A DNA stretch of 46,310 bases from Cladochytrium replicatum (Eukaryota > Chytridiomycota > Chytridiomycetes > Cladochytriales > Cladochytriaceae). Positions 10,040 through 19,857 of this stretch are shown here, piece by piece. Each line of letters starts with the position of its first letter. The first letter of the stretch is position 1. The notes below the pieces were generated by a model. It saw only the letters and a program-made list of their open reading frames with translations, was not told the DNA's origin and did no database searches. The stretch is from the NCBI GenBank assembly GCA_025526935.1, contig JAHLKD010000157.1, forward strand, positions 1-46,310, read 5' to 3'. The position numbers and the translations under genes are program-made.

Positions 10040-11212
10040 AATCTGCAATTCCATTTTCTTCTCAAATGACTCTTAGAATAATAAAATGAAACAATTTTGT
10101 AAAAGCTAACCATCGAGAAATTGTAGGATCAATAATTGAAAACGAATTCAATAAACCAACTAAACCAGAAGAATCAATTCGAAGAATACACTGACGACCG
10201 AAAAAGTAATATCGAAAGTTTTTGAGATTCTTACAAACAGCTAAGAGTTCACCTTTGATAGTAGCATGAGCAGAATTAGCAGTTCTACCAGCAAAGCTAG
10301 TTGATCTTTAATTAATTTTTTCAAGTGAACCTCTGCGTTGAAGTAAATGACCACCCTATCCTAAATTTGACTGGTCACTTTCGACAACAAACATCTATTT
10401 GTTGCTTATCAAAACCTTCTTGCTAATTCTGAATTGTAAGAACATTCTTAGGATTAGGTGCATAGCCTTCAAAAGAACATAAAAATCCTAGAACAACTGC
10501 CTTGGGAACACAAATTTGGGACTTAACGTCAGAAGCAGTCAAATTTGCTTGTTCTAAAGTATCCAAAACATCATCCACATCGTCTAAATGGTCTGATGAA
10601 GTTACGAATGCCATCTGATCCTAAAGTTAAATCTGCAACACTAGTTTTAGATCCTAAAATAGGGATATCATCTAAGTAAATTGCAATTTTATCCGATAGG
10701 AATTTTCGTAGAACCACTGTCATCATTCGTTGATAGACTGCAATAGCATTTGTCCAACCTTGAGGAACAACCATCATTTGCATTAATCCAAGCCGAGTAT
10801 GAATAGCTAAAAGATGTCGATTCTCTGATCAACACCCATTTTATCATATCCAGAGAAAGATCAACTAATGTTTATACCATCCAGCCACCACACCATGTTA
10901 CAACTCAATATTAGGGACTGTACCTACATCTCTCACTGTATATTTATTCAAGGTCTGCATATCTTGAATGAAGCGATAAAAACCTCCACTTTTCTTTTCA
11001 AGGACAAACCATCTACAAGCATAAGCTGAATTCGAAAATTCAACAACATGAGCAGCCATTTTTTCTTGTAACATGTTAGCAGCAATTTCTTCTTCTTTCT
11101 GAGCATATTGAGGAGGTCGTTCATACCATGGTTGATGATCAACTGTAACTATTCTTGCAGGTGGGACAATCTTAGGATCAATCCTAACTCGTTCAGACAA
11201 AAGCTTTATCAT
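10040..11212 (-). pseudogene. Gypsy reverse transcriptase / RNase H remnant
   Basis: At 10898-11212 a minus-strand frame carries the N-terminal part of a gypsy reverse transcriptase (FVLEKKSGGFYRFIQDMQTL). At 10571-10783 it carries the catalytic box YLDDI preceded by VVPQGWTNA. From about 10614 downwards the frame changes and is interrupted several times; this interval should hold the connection and RNase H domains. No functional polymerase can be produced. Confidence 0.85.
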
Positions 11213-11709
11213 TTTTTCTTCATTATTTCAATAGCACATGCACATTCTGCTTCTAACAAAAATTCTTCATCTCCAATTTGAACTTTTTATATTCGTTATT
11301 CAGTTAATCCACATCCTTCAGTTTTCTTCTTTTCTCTAATCTGGTCCACAATTTGTTCTTCACTTAAAGATTCTGTTAGTTGTTCTGGTGATATTCCAGG
11401 TTTTGCGACTGGTCTAACTTTCTTTCCAACTGGTTTATGTTTTCTCTTTGCTGCTTCAGGTCTTATCTCAAAATTCATACTTCTTTCTCATTTTGCTGAC
11501 TGATTCAATCCAAACCCTTCTTTTGCTCTTTTTTCTTCTCCTTTGCCTTGCTTTATTCCCTCTTGCAATGGAATATATTCACCAATTGCATGAAGTTCAT
11601 ATCCACCATCTGTTTCATATTGTCTTCTATCAACTATAAAATACCTATCTCCAATCTCTATGTTCATAATTGTTGTTCGCCTTCTTAGTTCTTTGGTGCT
11701 CTGAGCTCT

Positions 11710-12345
11710 TTATTCTCTTCTTAAGTTTTTCGGCATTAGATGGGCCTGTCTTTTCCCACTCGTGCGGTAACGTCGCCGACACATTACCGCTGTCCTCAAA
11801 ATCCTGTTTGATTTCAGCAAACACAACTTCCTAGAACTATCTTGTTTGTGTTCAGAAAATACAAATTTCCTAGAACATTTATCAAATATGTCGTTCATGT
11901 CAGTGTTGCGCTCGATTAATATTTTACTAGATCTTAATTGATTCTCAAATGGAGGTTGAACTCCACCATCATCTCTACTTCTTTCTTCATTACCATCTAA
12001 CACTTGAGCCCCAATTCTTTTTCCACTACCATCAGGATTAGCGTTGAAGTAAATCCAAGTAGTACAATCAACTTGATCAACAAATGTCATTGCAAATTGT
12101 CTTTGGGCAGGTCTACTAATAGTAATAGCATCTGTATCGGCATCTCTAACCCACATAGGAGAGTATTGTTTCACTCCCCCAATTTCTATCTGAATATCAT
12201 GAACTACTGCAACAAGTTGCTGTCTTTCATATGAAGCTGGAACCATTGCCCAACTCATGTTTATATCCACTATTAACTTAAGCTTCTTTGCAACTTTAGT
12301 AGTTTTTAAATTCAACTCACTTCCATTGTCAAACAAAGTGTTCAT
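11710..12345 (-). pseudogene. Gypsy aspartic protease region
   Basis: This is a 211-codon minus-strand frame. It opens with LFDNGSELNL, which fits the D-x-G-S active-site strand of retrotransposon aspartic proteases in the first 15 residues. The segment up to about residue 120 resembles the pepsin-like fold of gypsy proteases. The C-terminal part is unrelated-looking and ends in an R-rich tail. It lies between the gag-like region and the reverse transcriptase, as expected for a gypsy polyprotein. It is broken off from both by stops or frameshifts. Confidence 0.65.
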
Positions 12346-13269
12346 AGGTGGATTTTGGAGTTTCCATATTTGACATCAAAATAAACATGACAGAAGCATA
12401 TTTCCTTTTCAAATTCTGGAGAATTCTCTGAAGATGCTGAAGATACTCTATAAGTGCCATCTCCAAGTTCATTATCAGTAATTAACAATTTCTTTAACAT
12501 TAATGTATTGCATGCCCAAATTGTGCTCTTGGCTTTGTTTGGAAGTGATTCCTCTACACTCGCTGAGATTGTATTCACAATCTCTTCAATTTTTTCAAGA
12601 GGAATTCTCTTTTGCATCATTTTATTCAGAAGTTTGCTTCTGAGGTCCGGAATGAGCAAATGTTTCTCGACTAGATAAAGGAGATTTCACGTCAAGTATA
12701 CAATCAAGATGTGCATCAAGATCATCTTCTAATTCATCTTCTATTTCAGATGATCTACGAAATTGTCGAGGTTTTTTAATTTTTGCATCAGTTTGAGTTT
12801 CTCCATCAACAAAGTCATGATCAGAATCAATGGGATCTGAAACTTCATTAATAACAGGAGAATTCTTCTCATCTGAAGCAATCTTGATAATCTTATCCTC
12901 ATTGGGTATGGTTTTCGACCTTAGAATCCGTTTAGGTGCAATTTTTCGGCCTTATCTTTTTCATCTACAAGAACTTCTGGGTTTTGTATACCTTCTTTGT
13001 TTTTCATCTTGTTTATTGGTTTGTGAAGTGTCTTCATTTGGGTCATCACGTTGACGCCAAGTACGTTTCGAATCAACTTCTCCCCAATGTATTTCCTTTC
13101 TGACTTTAACTGAATTTACATTTCCCTCGTACTTATTTTGAATAGAAATTGATGTGATACTGCTTAATCCAGTATTAGTAATTCCATATCTTGCATCTAT
13201 TAATACTTCTATGCCACAATGTGTTAAATTCTGTGTACCCTTGGAGGGCTTACCCATTGTTTTGTGCAA
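12342..13269 (-). pseudogene. Gypsy gag-like region
   Basis: Minus-strand frames at 12961-13269 and 12342-12659, joined through about 12660-12960, encode a charged, Lys/Glu/Asp-rich protein without a visible zinc knuckle. A likely initiation region lies near 13260 (short frame beginning MHKTMGKPSK). The position upstream of the protease suggests a gag product, but I recognise no specific domain. At least one stop and one frame change interrupt it. Confidence 0.45.
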
Positions 13270-13416
13270 TAGGCTTTTCTCTTGGGCTTGAGAAGTTTTT
13301 ATGCTATTGCTCGATTTATGTTTTGGGCAGTCATGCTGTTTATTTTCTTTATTGTAATTGTTGAATATTCTTCTGTGTGGGAATATTTATTGCGGTGTGA
13401 GGGTGGCTGGTTCCTT

Positions 13417-13502
13417 GAGACAGTGGAACAAACCAAACACTCACACACCACAGGTATAAATAAAGGAGACAGTGGAACAAACCAAACACTCACACACCAC
13501 AG
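13417..13502 (+). repeat. 37-bp direct repeat in tandem, two copies
   Basis: The unit runs from 13417 to 13453 and again from 13466 to 13502, period 49. It begins GAGACAGTGGAACAAACC and ends CACACACCACAG. The copies are identical by eye. They lie between the gypsy gag end and the first 95-bp repeat of the possible TRIM-like element. Confidence 0.9.
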
Positions 13503-13595
13503 TCTTCCTGGTTAGCAATCCCAGCCTTGATTTGTATTAGCCACAGAGTGCTTGTGTGCAACAAGGGAATTTGCTTTATCATCACCCCATATTCA

Positions 13596-13690
13596 ACTGG
13601 GCCAAGAGACGGAACCTGGAGCTGTTGTGCTAGCTAAAGTACAGCTAAACACGCCCTACCGCTGCCAGGAGAAGCCCTTGGTTTTTAACA
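13596..13690 (+). repeat. 95-bp direct repeat, left copy
   Basis: This 95-bp segment recurs at 15475-15569 with only two differences that I can see. From 13598 the repeat runs TG...CA, the termini typical of LTRs. It contains an open frame without stop but no domain I recognise. It could be a short LTR of a TRIM-like element, or one of two copies of a duplicated segment. Confidence 0.85.
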
Positions 13691-15297
13691 GGTGGTGGTT
13701 TCATCCAGGAACTATTACCTTCTTGTCTCAGTCGGTGTGGAACGACACATGGAACTACAGATACGGAGGATTCTCAGGATCGATTCTCACCTCCTACGCG
13801 AACGGGTTTTGCTCCTTATGTATCTCGAGCATCCCTGGTGGTTTCAACCTTCTTTTTGCTCTGGGGACTCTGGCACACTTTTTTGAGAGGAATTCCGACA
13901 GACCATCGCTTTCCTCGCTTTCTGATGTTGCTATCTTTGCTCCTGAGCCTTTTGACCAACTTCACTACCTTTGGTCTGCTCCAGAGGTCTTCGATTTTTG
14001 ATTTCGCCAATTCTTGTCTGATCGTCGCGAACAGTACCTCAGAAGAACCGTCTCATCAAGCCGGATTGATTGGTGCCCAGCTCGCGTCATTTGGCGGAGG
14101 ATTCATGGAGCTACAGCATTTCGAAGCTTTCAGCTTTGATCCGTCAGTTCTCGCTGGACCACGGCAAGTGCCTATCAAAACCATCGCCTACGCATTGCGA
14201 ATCGATTCGTGTATTGCTCGCTCGGTTTCGTTGGCTGCCTGCAGAGTTATGGTGACATGTCCGTATGCATGCATCATGAACTTTGTTTCCTTCAACAACT
14301 CCATTGTTTCTTGAGATGGCACCTCCATTGCCTGTGGATGCATCGCGCGCAACGCGGATACATGAAGTTTGCGGGACTTTTCTGGGCTTGGAGATTGGGG
14401 TCTACTTCACGTTGACGAGTTTCCATCAAATTCGGGCATGTGGCGCAGCACGTGACGCGTTTTGTTTCCCACGGTTGTCTTCACATAGACATCACCTTGG
14501 TTTCTGGACACAGCATACCATGAAGAGGTTTCCTTTCGATCTGTTACAGACCAACATGTGTCAACGGCTTTTGAAGAAACCACCTGCGCCAGTTGAATCT
14601 GGATTTTTTGTGTTATATACCCCTATCGTAGCTGGTGTTGCTAGTGCACAAGCTTCCACTCTTTTGTCTTTGGGTTTTGTCATGGAGGATCCCTGATTTT
14701 TGCATTCATCAGCTTGCACTCTCAGTTCCTTGACACTTACCATTAGAACGTTGCTAGTTAGTCTCGTTCACCGCTTCTGCACTTGCATTGTTGTTTAGCT
14801 TTGCACCTGCGCTTTTGCTTGCGATTCCACCACACTGGGGTTTCGTATGTTATGGGCCCATTGTGGTCTACCTTGATCTTTGATCTAGAATGCCTGAAAT
14901 GGTACGAGCAGAGTACTCTATCCCTTTGGTCCTTTCTAAATTTCGAAGTCAGTCATATTGGATTGGGGGTTGTGTAAGTTTAGTTGTGAACTCCACACAC
15001 ATTCCTTCTGTTTCTCTATCGTATGTTTTCTTTTTTGTCTTTTTTGACGAGCGATACACGGTGACCCAGTGTATCGTCTTCGAGGCGGCATCTGTTAAAA
15101 ACTAGCATATCAGACTGTTTGCTATATGGGTTATCCTTTGGGTTGTCTTTTTTCTCTTTGACCTGAGAGTTTTTTTGTCAATCCCTCTTCATTCTTATTT
15201 ATGGACTTGTATTTCATGTATTTATATCCATGTTTGGCAGGTCCTGTGTGGAGTGATCTTGGCATTTAGTGGGGAATGTGGTGTGGCTTGGTCCTTT

Positions 15298-15391
15298 GAG
15301 TTGATGTGACCAATGTCTTTGACCACAGGTATGCCCACACGCACTGTTCACTTGAATATAGGAGTTGATGTGACCAATGTCTTTGACCACA
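15298..15391 (+). repeat. Short direct repeat, two copies
   Basis: A ~30-bp unit, GTTGATGTGACCAATGTC followed by TTTGACCACAG, occurs at 15299-15328 and again at 15362-15391. The spacing is 63 bp. Like the 13417-13502 repeat, it lies shortly before one of the 95-bp direct repeats. Confidence 0.85.
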
Positions 15392-15474
15392 GCATTCCCT
15401 GGTTGCCTGACCAGCTTGGGTGTAGTGTACAGCCTGTCGGAGTATTAGGCATATACACACCTGGGAGAACAGGT

Positions 15475-15569
15475 ACTGGGCCAAGAGACGGAACCTGGAG
15501 CTGTTGTGCTAGCTACAGTACAGCTAAAGACGCCCTACCGCTGCCAGGAGAAGCCCTTGGTTTTTAACA
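15475..15569 (+). repeat. 95-bp direct repeat, right copy
   Basis: This is the second copy of the 13596-13690 repeat, with about 93 of 95 positions the same. Gypsy integrase sequence in plus orientation starts immediately after it, so the junction at about 15570 is a sharp boundary between two repeats. Confidence 0.85.
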
Positions 15570-16025
15570 CAATGTTTCCGGTTAGGATTAACTTTTTCTC
15601 CAACATAGTCACCTTCTCCAGGGTAATAAATATGATTATCTTCTCCAATGGCAATCTTTCCTTCATTCTTATATCTGAATTAGATAGTTCTCCTTTCGCA
15701 AATCCTGTCTCATTAACTCCTTTAGTGTTTTTTGAACAACATGCTAATTCTGACAATTTCACAAACATTGTTCGTGTTATTATCACTCAGACAATTGAAG
15801 TGGAAAGGAAAACTCTTTCTATTGAAGATACTGAAAATCAGACTACATCACACACCCACTCTTTGAAACTGCTTCCTGCTGTTTCAGCTGTTTTCGTAAT
15901 TTGGGGGTGGTGTGTGCTGCTAATGTGGCGCAGAGAGAGATTTGTGGAAGAGTTGGGTGAATGGGACTTCCTTTCTTTTATTTAAAATTGGTTCTTTATC
16001 GAAAGTTCAATTATGTTGATTTATT
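15570..16025 (+). mobile_element. Gypsy integrase C-terminal fragment, plus orientation
   Basis: The translated segment around 15660-15750 (SELDSSPFANP, LVFFEQ) corresponds to the integrase C-terminus of the minus-strand element at 8600-8720 (VELDGSPLANP, LVFFKQ). Similarity continues through ~150 bp of downstream sequence (15860-16020 against 8390-8560 reversed). It is a second, 5'-truncated copy of the same family in opposite orientation. It is diverged and cannot encode a functional protein. Confidence 0.8.
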
Positions 16026-16080
16026 CAGAATAGGCAGCACTGCCTAGCCAGGGCGAAGTTCGTGCCACAGATTCAAAGTT

Positions 16081-17520
16081 GTTTTGGCGGATGTAAGCTG
16101 TCATGAGGAACAACAATGAGAAAGGTTTGAGAATCAACCTCAACCACCTTCCAAGCTTCCGCTGGGAAGCATATGACAAAATGTCAGAAGAATGGAAACT
16201 CAAACTTGGACGATGTGAACCGTTTCAGGTGCCATGGTCTCTAAAGTTGCTGATATATCACTGGAAGAAATGTACCAGGGGTATCCAGCTGTCGAGTATG
16301 TGCAGTTACCTTTTCGTAAATGCATTTAGTTAATCATTGGATTGTAAAATTTATTCACGTGATTGACTCACAGTCGATGTAGGCTCCGTGGCCCTTGGTG
16401 CCATACGATTAGTCTTCCTCTTTGAAGTCATATTTACCAATTGATTTTATAAATCGGTTACTGATCACATAAACGTTGCTGCCGATAATCAGCAGTCGTT
16501 GATAGCAAAGGAGCACGACATCGCCCTTGTGAAACTAGGAAAACTTCTTGGTTTCTCCCTCGCTCAGGATACCTCAACTTTCCAATTCACCCTGGAATTT
16601 TTGTATATGTGGCCAAGCAAATGGAAGGAATGGTTCCACTCCTATTGAAATCGGAATTCTTGCGACTTGCTTGGGATAAGGGAAAGAGCCTCCTTTATGA
16701 TGTTATAAGCCAAAAGGCTGTTGCAGGGGAAGATTTGGTAATGACCACATACTCCGGTGTACTGCTTGCAGAGGTTTGTGCAGTCTTTGTCTCTCATGAT
16801 GATCAGTCTGACAAGCATACTTATTTCAGTACCAGCAAGGACAAAATGCCTCTGTTACGCTGGAAGATCTGGGGTGCTCCGTAGAAGAGCTGCAACAGAA
16901 AGTAATTGAAGTTGTGTTTGTTCAACCTCACGTCCCCGACCCACATGACCGCCACTGTGTCGATTACCTCTCCGCACAGCTCGCTGAGCGTGTGTACACA
17001 GATCTTTGACAGCCTGCACATTGTGTCGATGGAGATCCCCAAGCACGCAAGGGGATGTACTATGTCCACAGGAGCAACACGGGATCATGCTCAAGCTCAT
17101 CACAAGCGGGGTGCTGAACGTCCCCGCAATGGTCCATGCGCTTATCGTGCACACGCACGCACAGTCCAAGATCACGATGGACTTGATGGACATGGCAGAC
17201 GGGGGGCAGGACTCTTACACCTCGCCGCAGTTCCACCTGGCATGATGATTGGGGACTCAGTCCACCCAATCACGACGAATGCGCATAACGGGAGCTGGGC
17301 TTGCCGTCGCAGACGGAGCGTTGTTGGCAGGACAGCTTGCAAAGTACTTTGCGCCTGTGGCAGCGGGCGTGAATGGACGCAAAGGGGAAGTTGTGATTTT
17401 GCTTGCATCCGAGCTGAGCAGGAGGCAAGCAAGGCAAATGTGAAGATGGCGACATTGGCAGATGCAGAGGCGGGCGGTGCTGGGCAGGCGACTTTGCCGG
17501 GGTCGCCTGAGACGAGTGGG
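16081..17520 (+). pseudogene. Unrecognised coding-like region, frames interrupted
   Basis: Several plus-strand frames look protein-like but do not join simply. At 16103-16320 a frame beginning MRNNNEKGLRINLNHLPSF continues after a frame change into ISLEEMYQGYPAVEYVQLPF. At 16500-16890 amphipathic segments occur in two frames. At 17080-17440 a GC-rich part includes a segment reading VADGALLAGQLAKYFAPVAA. I recognise no family. The 16930-17520 part is clearly more GC-rich than its surroundings and ends at a LINE B fragment. It could be a host gene with undetected introns, or a gene eroded by nearby insertions. No function is proposed. Confidence 0.3.
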
Positions 17521-17523
17521 TTG

Positions 17524-18375
17524 TATGTTGGACATAAACATTGGTGAATAAAAGTCCGAACTGGTTTGCAAACAGCAACAGAGGGAAGAATAAAATATAA
17601 ACCAAATTCAGGCGTGTCGAATAAAAGACAAAAACAAATGACGAACTACAACCAGAGAATGAGAACCAAACATCCTTGAAAAAGAAAGCAAAGCAAAATA
17701 AGCTGCACGTGCTTTAGCAAGTCGATGGGAAACAGTCAGTGAAACATCAAATCCAGTATTTCCAAAAAAGCAACCCAAATAACTAAATGAAGGCTTGACG
17801 GGCAGGGTTTGACATGAAGAAGCAAAGGCAAATTAGCAGGAACAGGAATTCTTGTGAGAATTACACACTTCAAAGGAGCAAAATAAAAACCATGAGCTTG
17901 GGCAAACTGTTCACAAACAGAGAGAAGAAGAACCTGCATAGCTTCCAAAGTAAGTGCAAACAAAGCCAAATCATCTGCAAATAAAAAAGAATTGTATCGT
18001 GATTTGGCAGGGTGAAAGAGCATTATAGGAGGGGCAAACAGTCAGAGGAGCACAGACATAGGATCAAGAAAAGTGATATAGAGAAGTGGACTGAGAACAG
18101 AACCTTGAAACAAACCTCTAAACAAATCAAAAAGGATCTGAAAAGCAATTGCAACAACCTCTCTGGAAGAACAAAAGTCAAACAGAGACTTCAAAACAAC
18201 AACATATAGGGTACTCTCCTAGAAAGAAGCTCAGCCCAAAGAATTGCATGATTTGTGGTGTCATAAGCTGCTTGAATATCTAAAAAACCAGCAACCCAAG
18301 GAACCTTGGCATTAGACGCACGGGAGATACATACCTGAAGACCACAATGACATTCTATCATAAAGGGGTGTAACT
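17524..18375 (-). mobile_element. LINE family B internal fragment
   Basis: On the minus strand this matches about 33400-34215 of the full-length B copy, the core of the reverse transcriptase. The catalytic box FLFADDLALF is visible at about 17950-18000, as is the segment FSDIQAAYDTTN (here FLDIQAAYDTTN) near 18270. Indels break the frame. It lacks both element ends and is the member of the tRNA-Trp stack furthest from the tRNA gene. Confidence 0.88.
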
Positions 18376-18404
18376 GAATAACCAATTCTATTTTCTCCTT
18401 TTCT

Positions 18405-18520
18405 TTGAACTTAATAATATGTATTTATTTTCCAACCATTTCCATATCACCCGCTGGTCCTTAGTTTGGCAGCAGATATACACTCTTATAATATATATAT
18501 AAAATAAAATGTTTTTAAAG
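18405..18520 (-). mobile_element. LINE family A 3' tail, degraded
   Basis: The reverse complement of the A tail (AATATGTATTTATT, then ATATCACCCGCTGGT) is visible with several substitutions, followed by TTGGCAGCAG and AT-rich filler. It is shorter and more diverged than the two A tails closer to tRNA-Trp. Confidence 0.7.
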
Positions 18521-18655
18521 TTTTTTTTTTTGAACTTCATAATATGTATTTATTGTCCAACCAATAAATATCACCCGCTGGTGCAAAATCCAAATACAAG
18601 TGTAAAATTACACGTAAATTGGCAGCACATGGGTGTACCTGCAAGCCGTAGAAAA
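18521..18655 (-). mobile_element. LINE family A 3' UTR fragment with poly(A)
   Basis: A minus-strand poly(A) (the T run at 18521-18531) is followed by the A 3' UTR up to about 18655, with a few substitutions. It is 5'-truncated within the 3' UTR. It lies between a degraded A tail and a longer A copy in the same orientation. Confidence 0.85.
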
Positions 18656-18688
18656 AGTTTTTTTTATAAAGTTTTTAATATGTAAAGT

Positions 18689-19413
18689 TTTTTTTTTTTG
18701 AACTTCATAATATGTATTTATTGTCCAACCAATACATATCACCCGCTGGTGCAAAATCCAAATACAAGTGTAAATATACACGTAAATTGGCAGCACATGG
18801 GGAGCCGTGCGAGCCGTAGGAAAAGTAAAACGTTTCAAAACACTAAGGCATATCCAAATCAACAAAAGCAGACAAGATACAATCAGGAGCTGGAGACAAA
18901 ACTAACTCATAACCAAGACAGTTTGACCAAATGCGGTTAAGTGCACGAAGAACAAGAACCCACTGGGAAAAAGCAGGGGAAGGATAAAAAGGCCGTGGTG
19001 AAAGCATATCAATTGCAATGTCAAGAGGTAGGCGGGGATCGTCAGGCGGGCCTAGATCAAAACTAGCAGACAAACTAGCACGCAAATATAGACACACAGA
19101 GACATGGGCACGCGACACTTCAGGGGCATCATCCCAGTTCCTACAATAAGGTCGGGGGTTTGGAAACAGGCGGCCAAGCCGATATAGCAGGAACAAACGA
19201 AGACATACTGTTGGGAGATGTTGGTGTGGGGGTAGCAACAAAGGGTGGCGAAGTTGCAAATTGCGGACAGGGGCAAACGAAATTGCAATTGGTCCATTAT
19301 GCGCAACAGCTAAAGACTGAAAATGCAACATCAACAGATGAAGTGGGAGCACAACAGGCATAGGAACAATGAGATCATTGCGACAAGCGGAAAAATAAGG
19401 AGATGAACCGTAA
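18689..19413 (-). mobile_element. LINE family A, 5'-truncated copy beside tRNA-Trp
   Basis: The minus strand matches about 6583-7306 of the full-length A copy: the last ~190 codons of ORF2 with the Cys/His tail, the 3' UTR and poly(A). One zinc-motif Cys is changed (NCDD to NWDD). The remaining frame is open (18843-19418 region). Similarity to A stops at about 19412-19414, roughly 40 bp upstream of the tRNA-Trp 5' end. The element points away from the tRNA gene. Confidence 0.92.
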
Positions 19414-19452
19414 GTCACTGGACATCACCGATAGAATTTGGCTCCTGGCTCA

Positions 19453-19524
19453 GATCCCTTGGCGCAACGGTAGCGCGTCTGACTCCAGATCAGAAGGTTA
19501 AGTGTTCAAATCACTTAGGGGTCA
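19453..19524 (+). tRNA. tRNA-Trp (anticodon CCA)
   Basis: The acceptor stem is GATCCCT with AGGGGTC (one G-U pair). The D arm contains GGCGCAACGGTAGCGC, the anticodon stem TCTGA/TCAGA encloses loop CTCCAGA (anticodon CCA), the T arm is TAAGT-GTTCAAATC-ACTTA, and the discriminator is A. No intron. It reads the UGG codon. TTTT at 19551-19554 is a likely Pol III terminator. A stack of LINE A and B copies lies immediately upstream on the opposite strand. Confidence 0.96.
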
Positions 19525-19550
19525 TGTCAGGATTATGAAATTATAAACCC

Positions 19551-19554
19551 TTTT
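19551..19554 (+). terminator. Likely Pol III terminator of tRNA-Trp
   Basis: This is the first run of four T downstream of the tRNA, 27 nt past its 3' end. RNA polymerase III ends transcription at T4 or longer. Confidence 0.55.
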
Positions 19555-19857
19555 AAGATCTAATGTTCTTGGGAATTTAATTTAAGTATTTGATGTAAAT
19601 GTAGTATTTTTTGTATTTATCTATAATTCCACCACCAAAGCCACGGTCCGAGCCTGACAAGTGCGGGTCCAGTGTTCCAAGCACAACGATCCAGCCAGTG
19701 ATGGACAACCGAGTTGTCACCCAGTCGGTCGTGCGCACTCCTGCTGCGTTGAGTACCAGCTCTGGTAGTGTACATATGGTGTGCCTTGTGCTTCCTTATT
19801 TTTAGTATTGATGTTTCCCTTCATGAAGGCACTCCTCGCCCTACTCCTTCTGCAAGT

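Larger units (their letters stand above)
8170..13270 (-). mobile_element. Decayed Ty3/gypsy-type LTR retrotransposon
   Basis: On the minus strand the order is gag-like region, aspartic protease, reverse transcriptase, RNase H region, integrase. This order defines Ty3/gypsy elements. All domains are broken by stops and frameshifts, so the copy is dead. I could not find a convincing pair of long terminal repeats. The 8170-8540 stretch downstream of the integrase end is homologous to 15890-16025 and may hold part of the 3' end. AT content is higher than in the neighbouring LINEs. Confidence 0.85.
13598..15569 (+). mobile_element. Possible TRIM-like element bounded by 93-bp TG...CA direct repeats
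   Basis: Near-identical repeats (13598-13690 and 15477-15569) begin TGGG and end AACA, and enclose about 1.8 kb. Two bases after the left repeat is TGGTGGTTTCATCC, which could be a tRNA primer-binding site because it starts with TGG. I see no clean target-site duplication and no strong polypurine tract, so the retroelement reading is inference. The interior (13.7-14.7 kb) has medium-length forward frames with hydrophobic stretches that shift frame repeatedly. I recognise no domain in them. A simple segmental duplication is the main alternative. Confidence 0.35.

Noticed and set aside
13816-14700. Possible tyrosine recombinase (Crypton/DIRS-like) in the 13.7-14.7 kb frames
   Set aside because: I could not place the R..H-x-x-R..Y catalytic set in any frame.
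18698-18940. Plus-strand 80-codon frame beginning MNFIICIYC; near-copies occur on the minus strand at 2074-2355 and 7055-7366
   Set aside because: It is the antisense of the LINE A 3' UTR and ORF2 end, recurring only because the element is repeated.
19611-19805. Upstream coding exon for SNF5 joined by a 41-nt intron (19765-19805)
   Set aside because: The upstream frame with a start codon does not join in phase with the SNF5 frame, and 41 nt is shorter than the other introns in the window.
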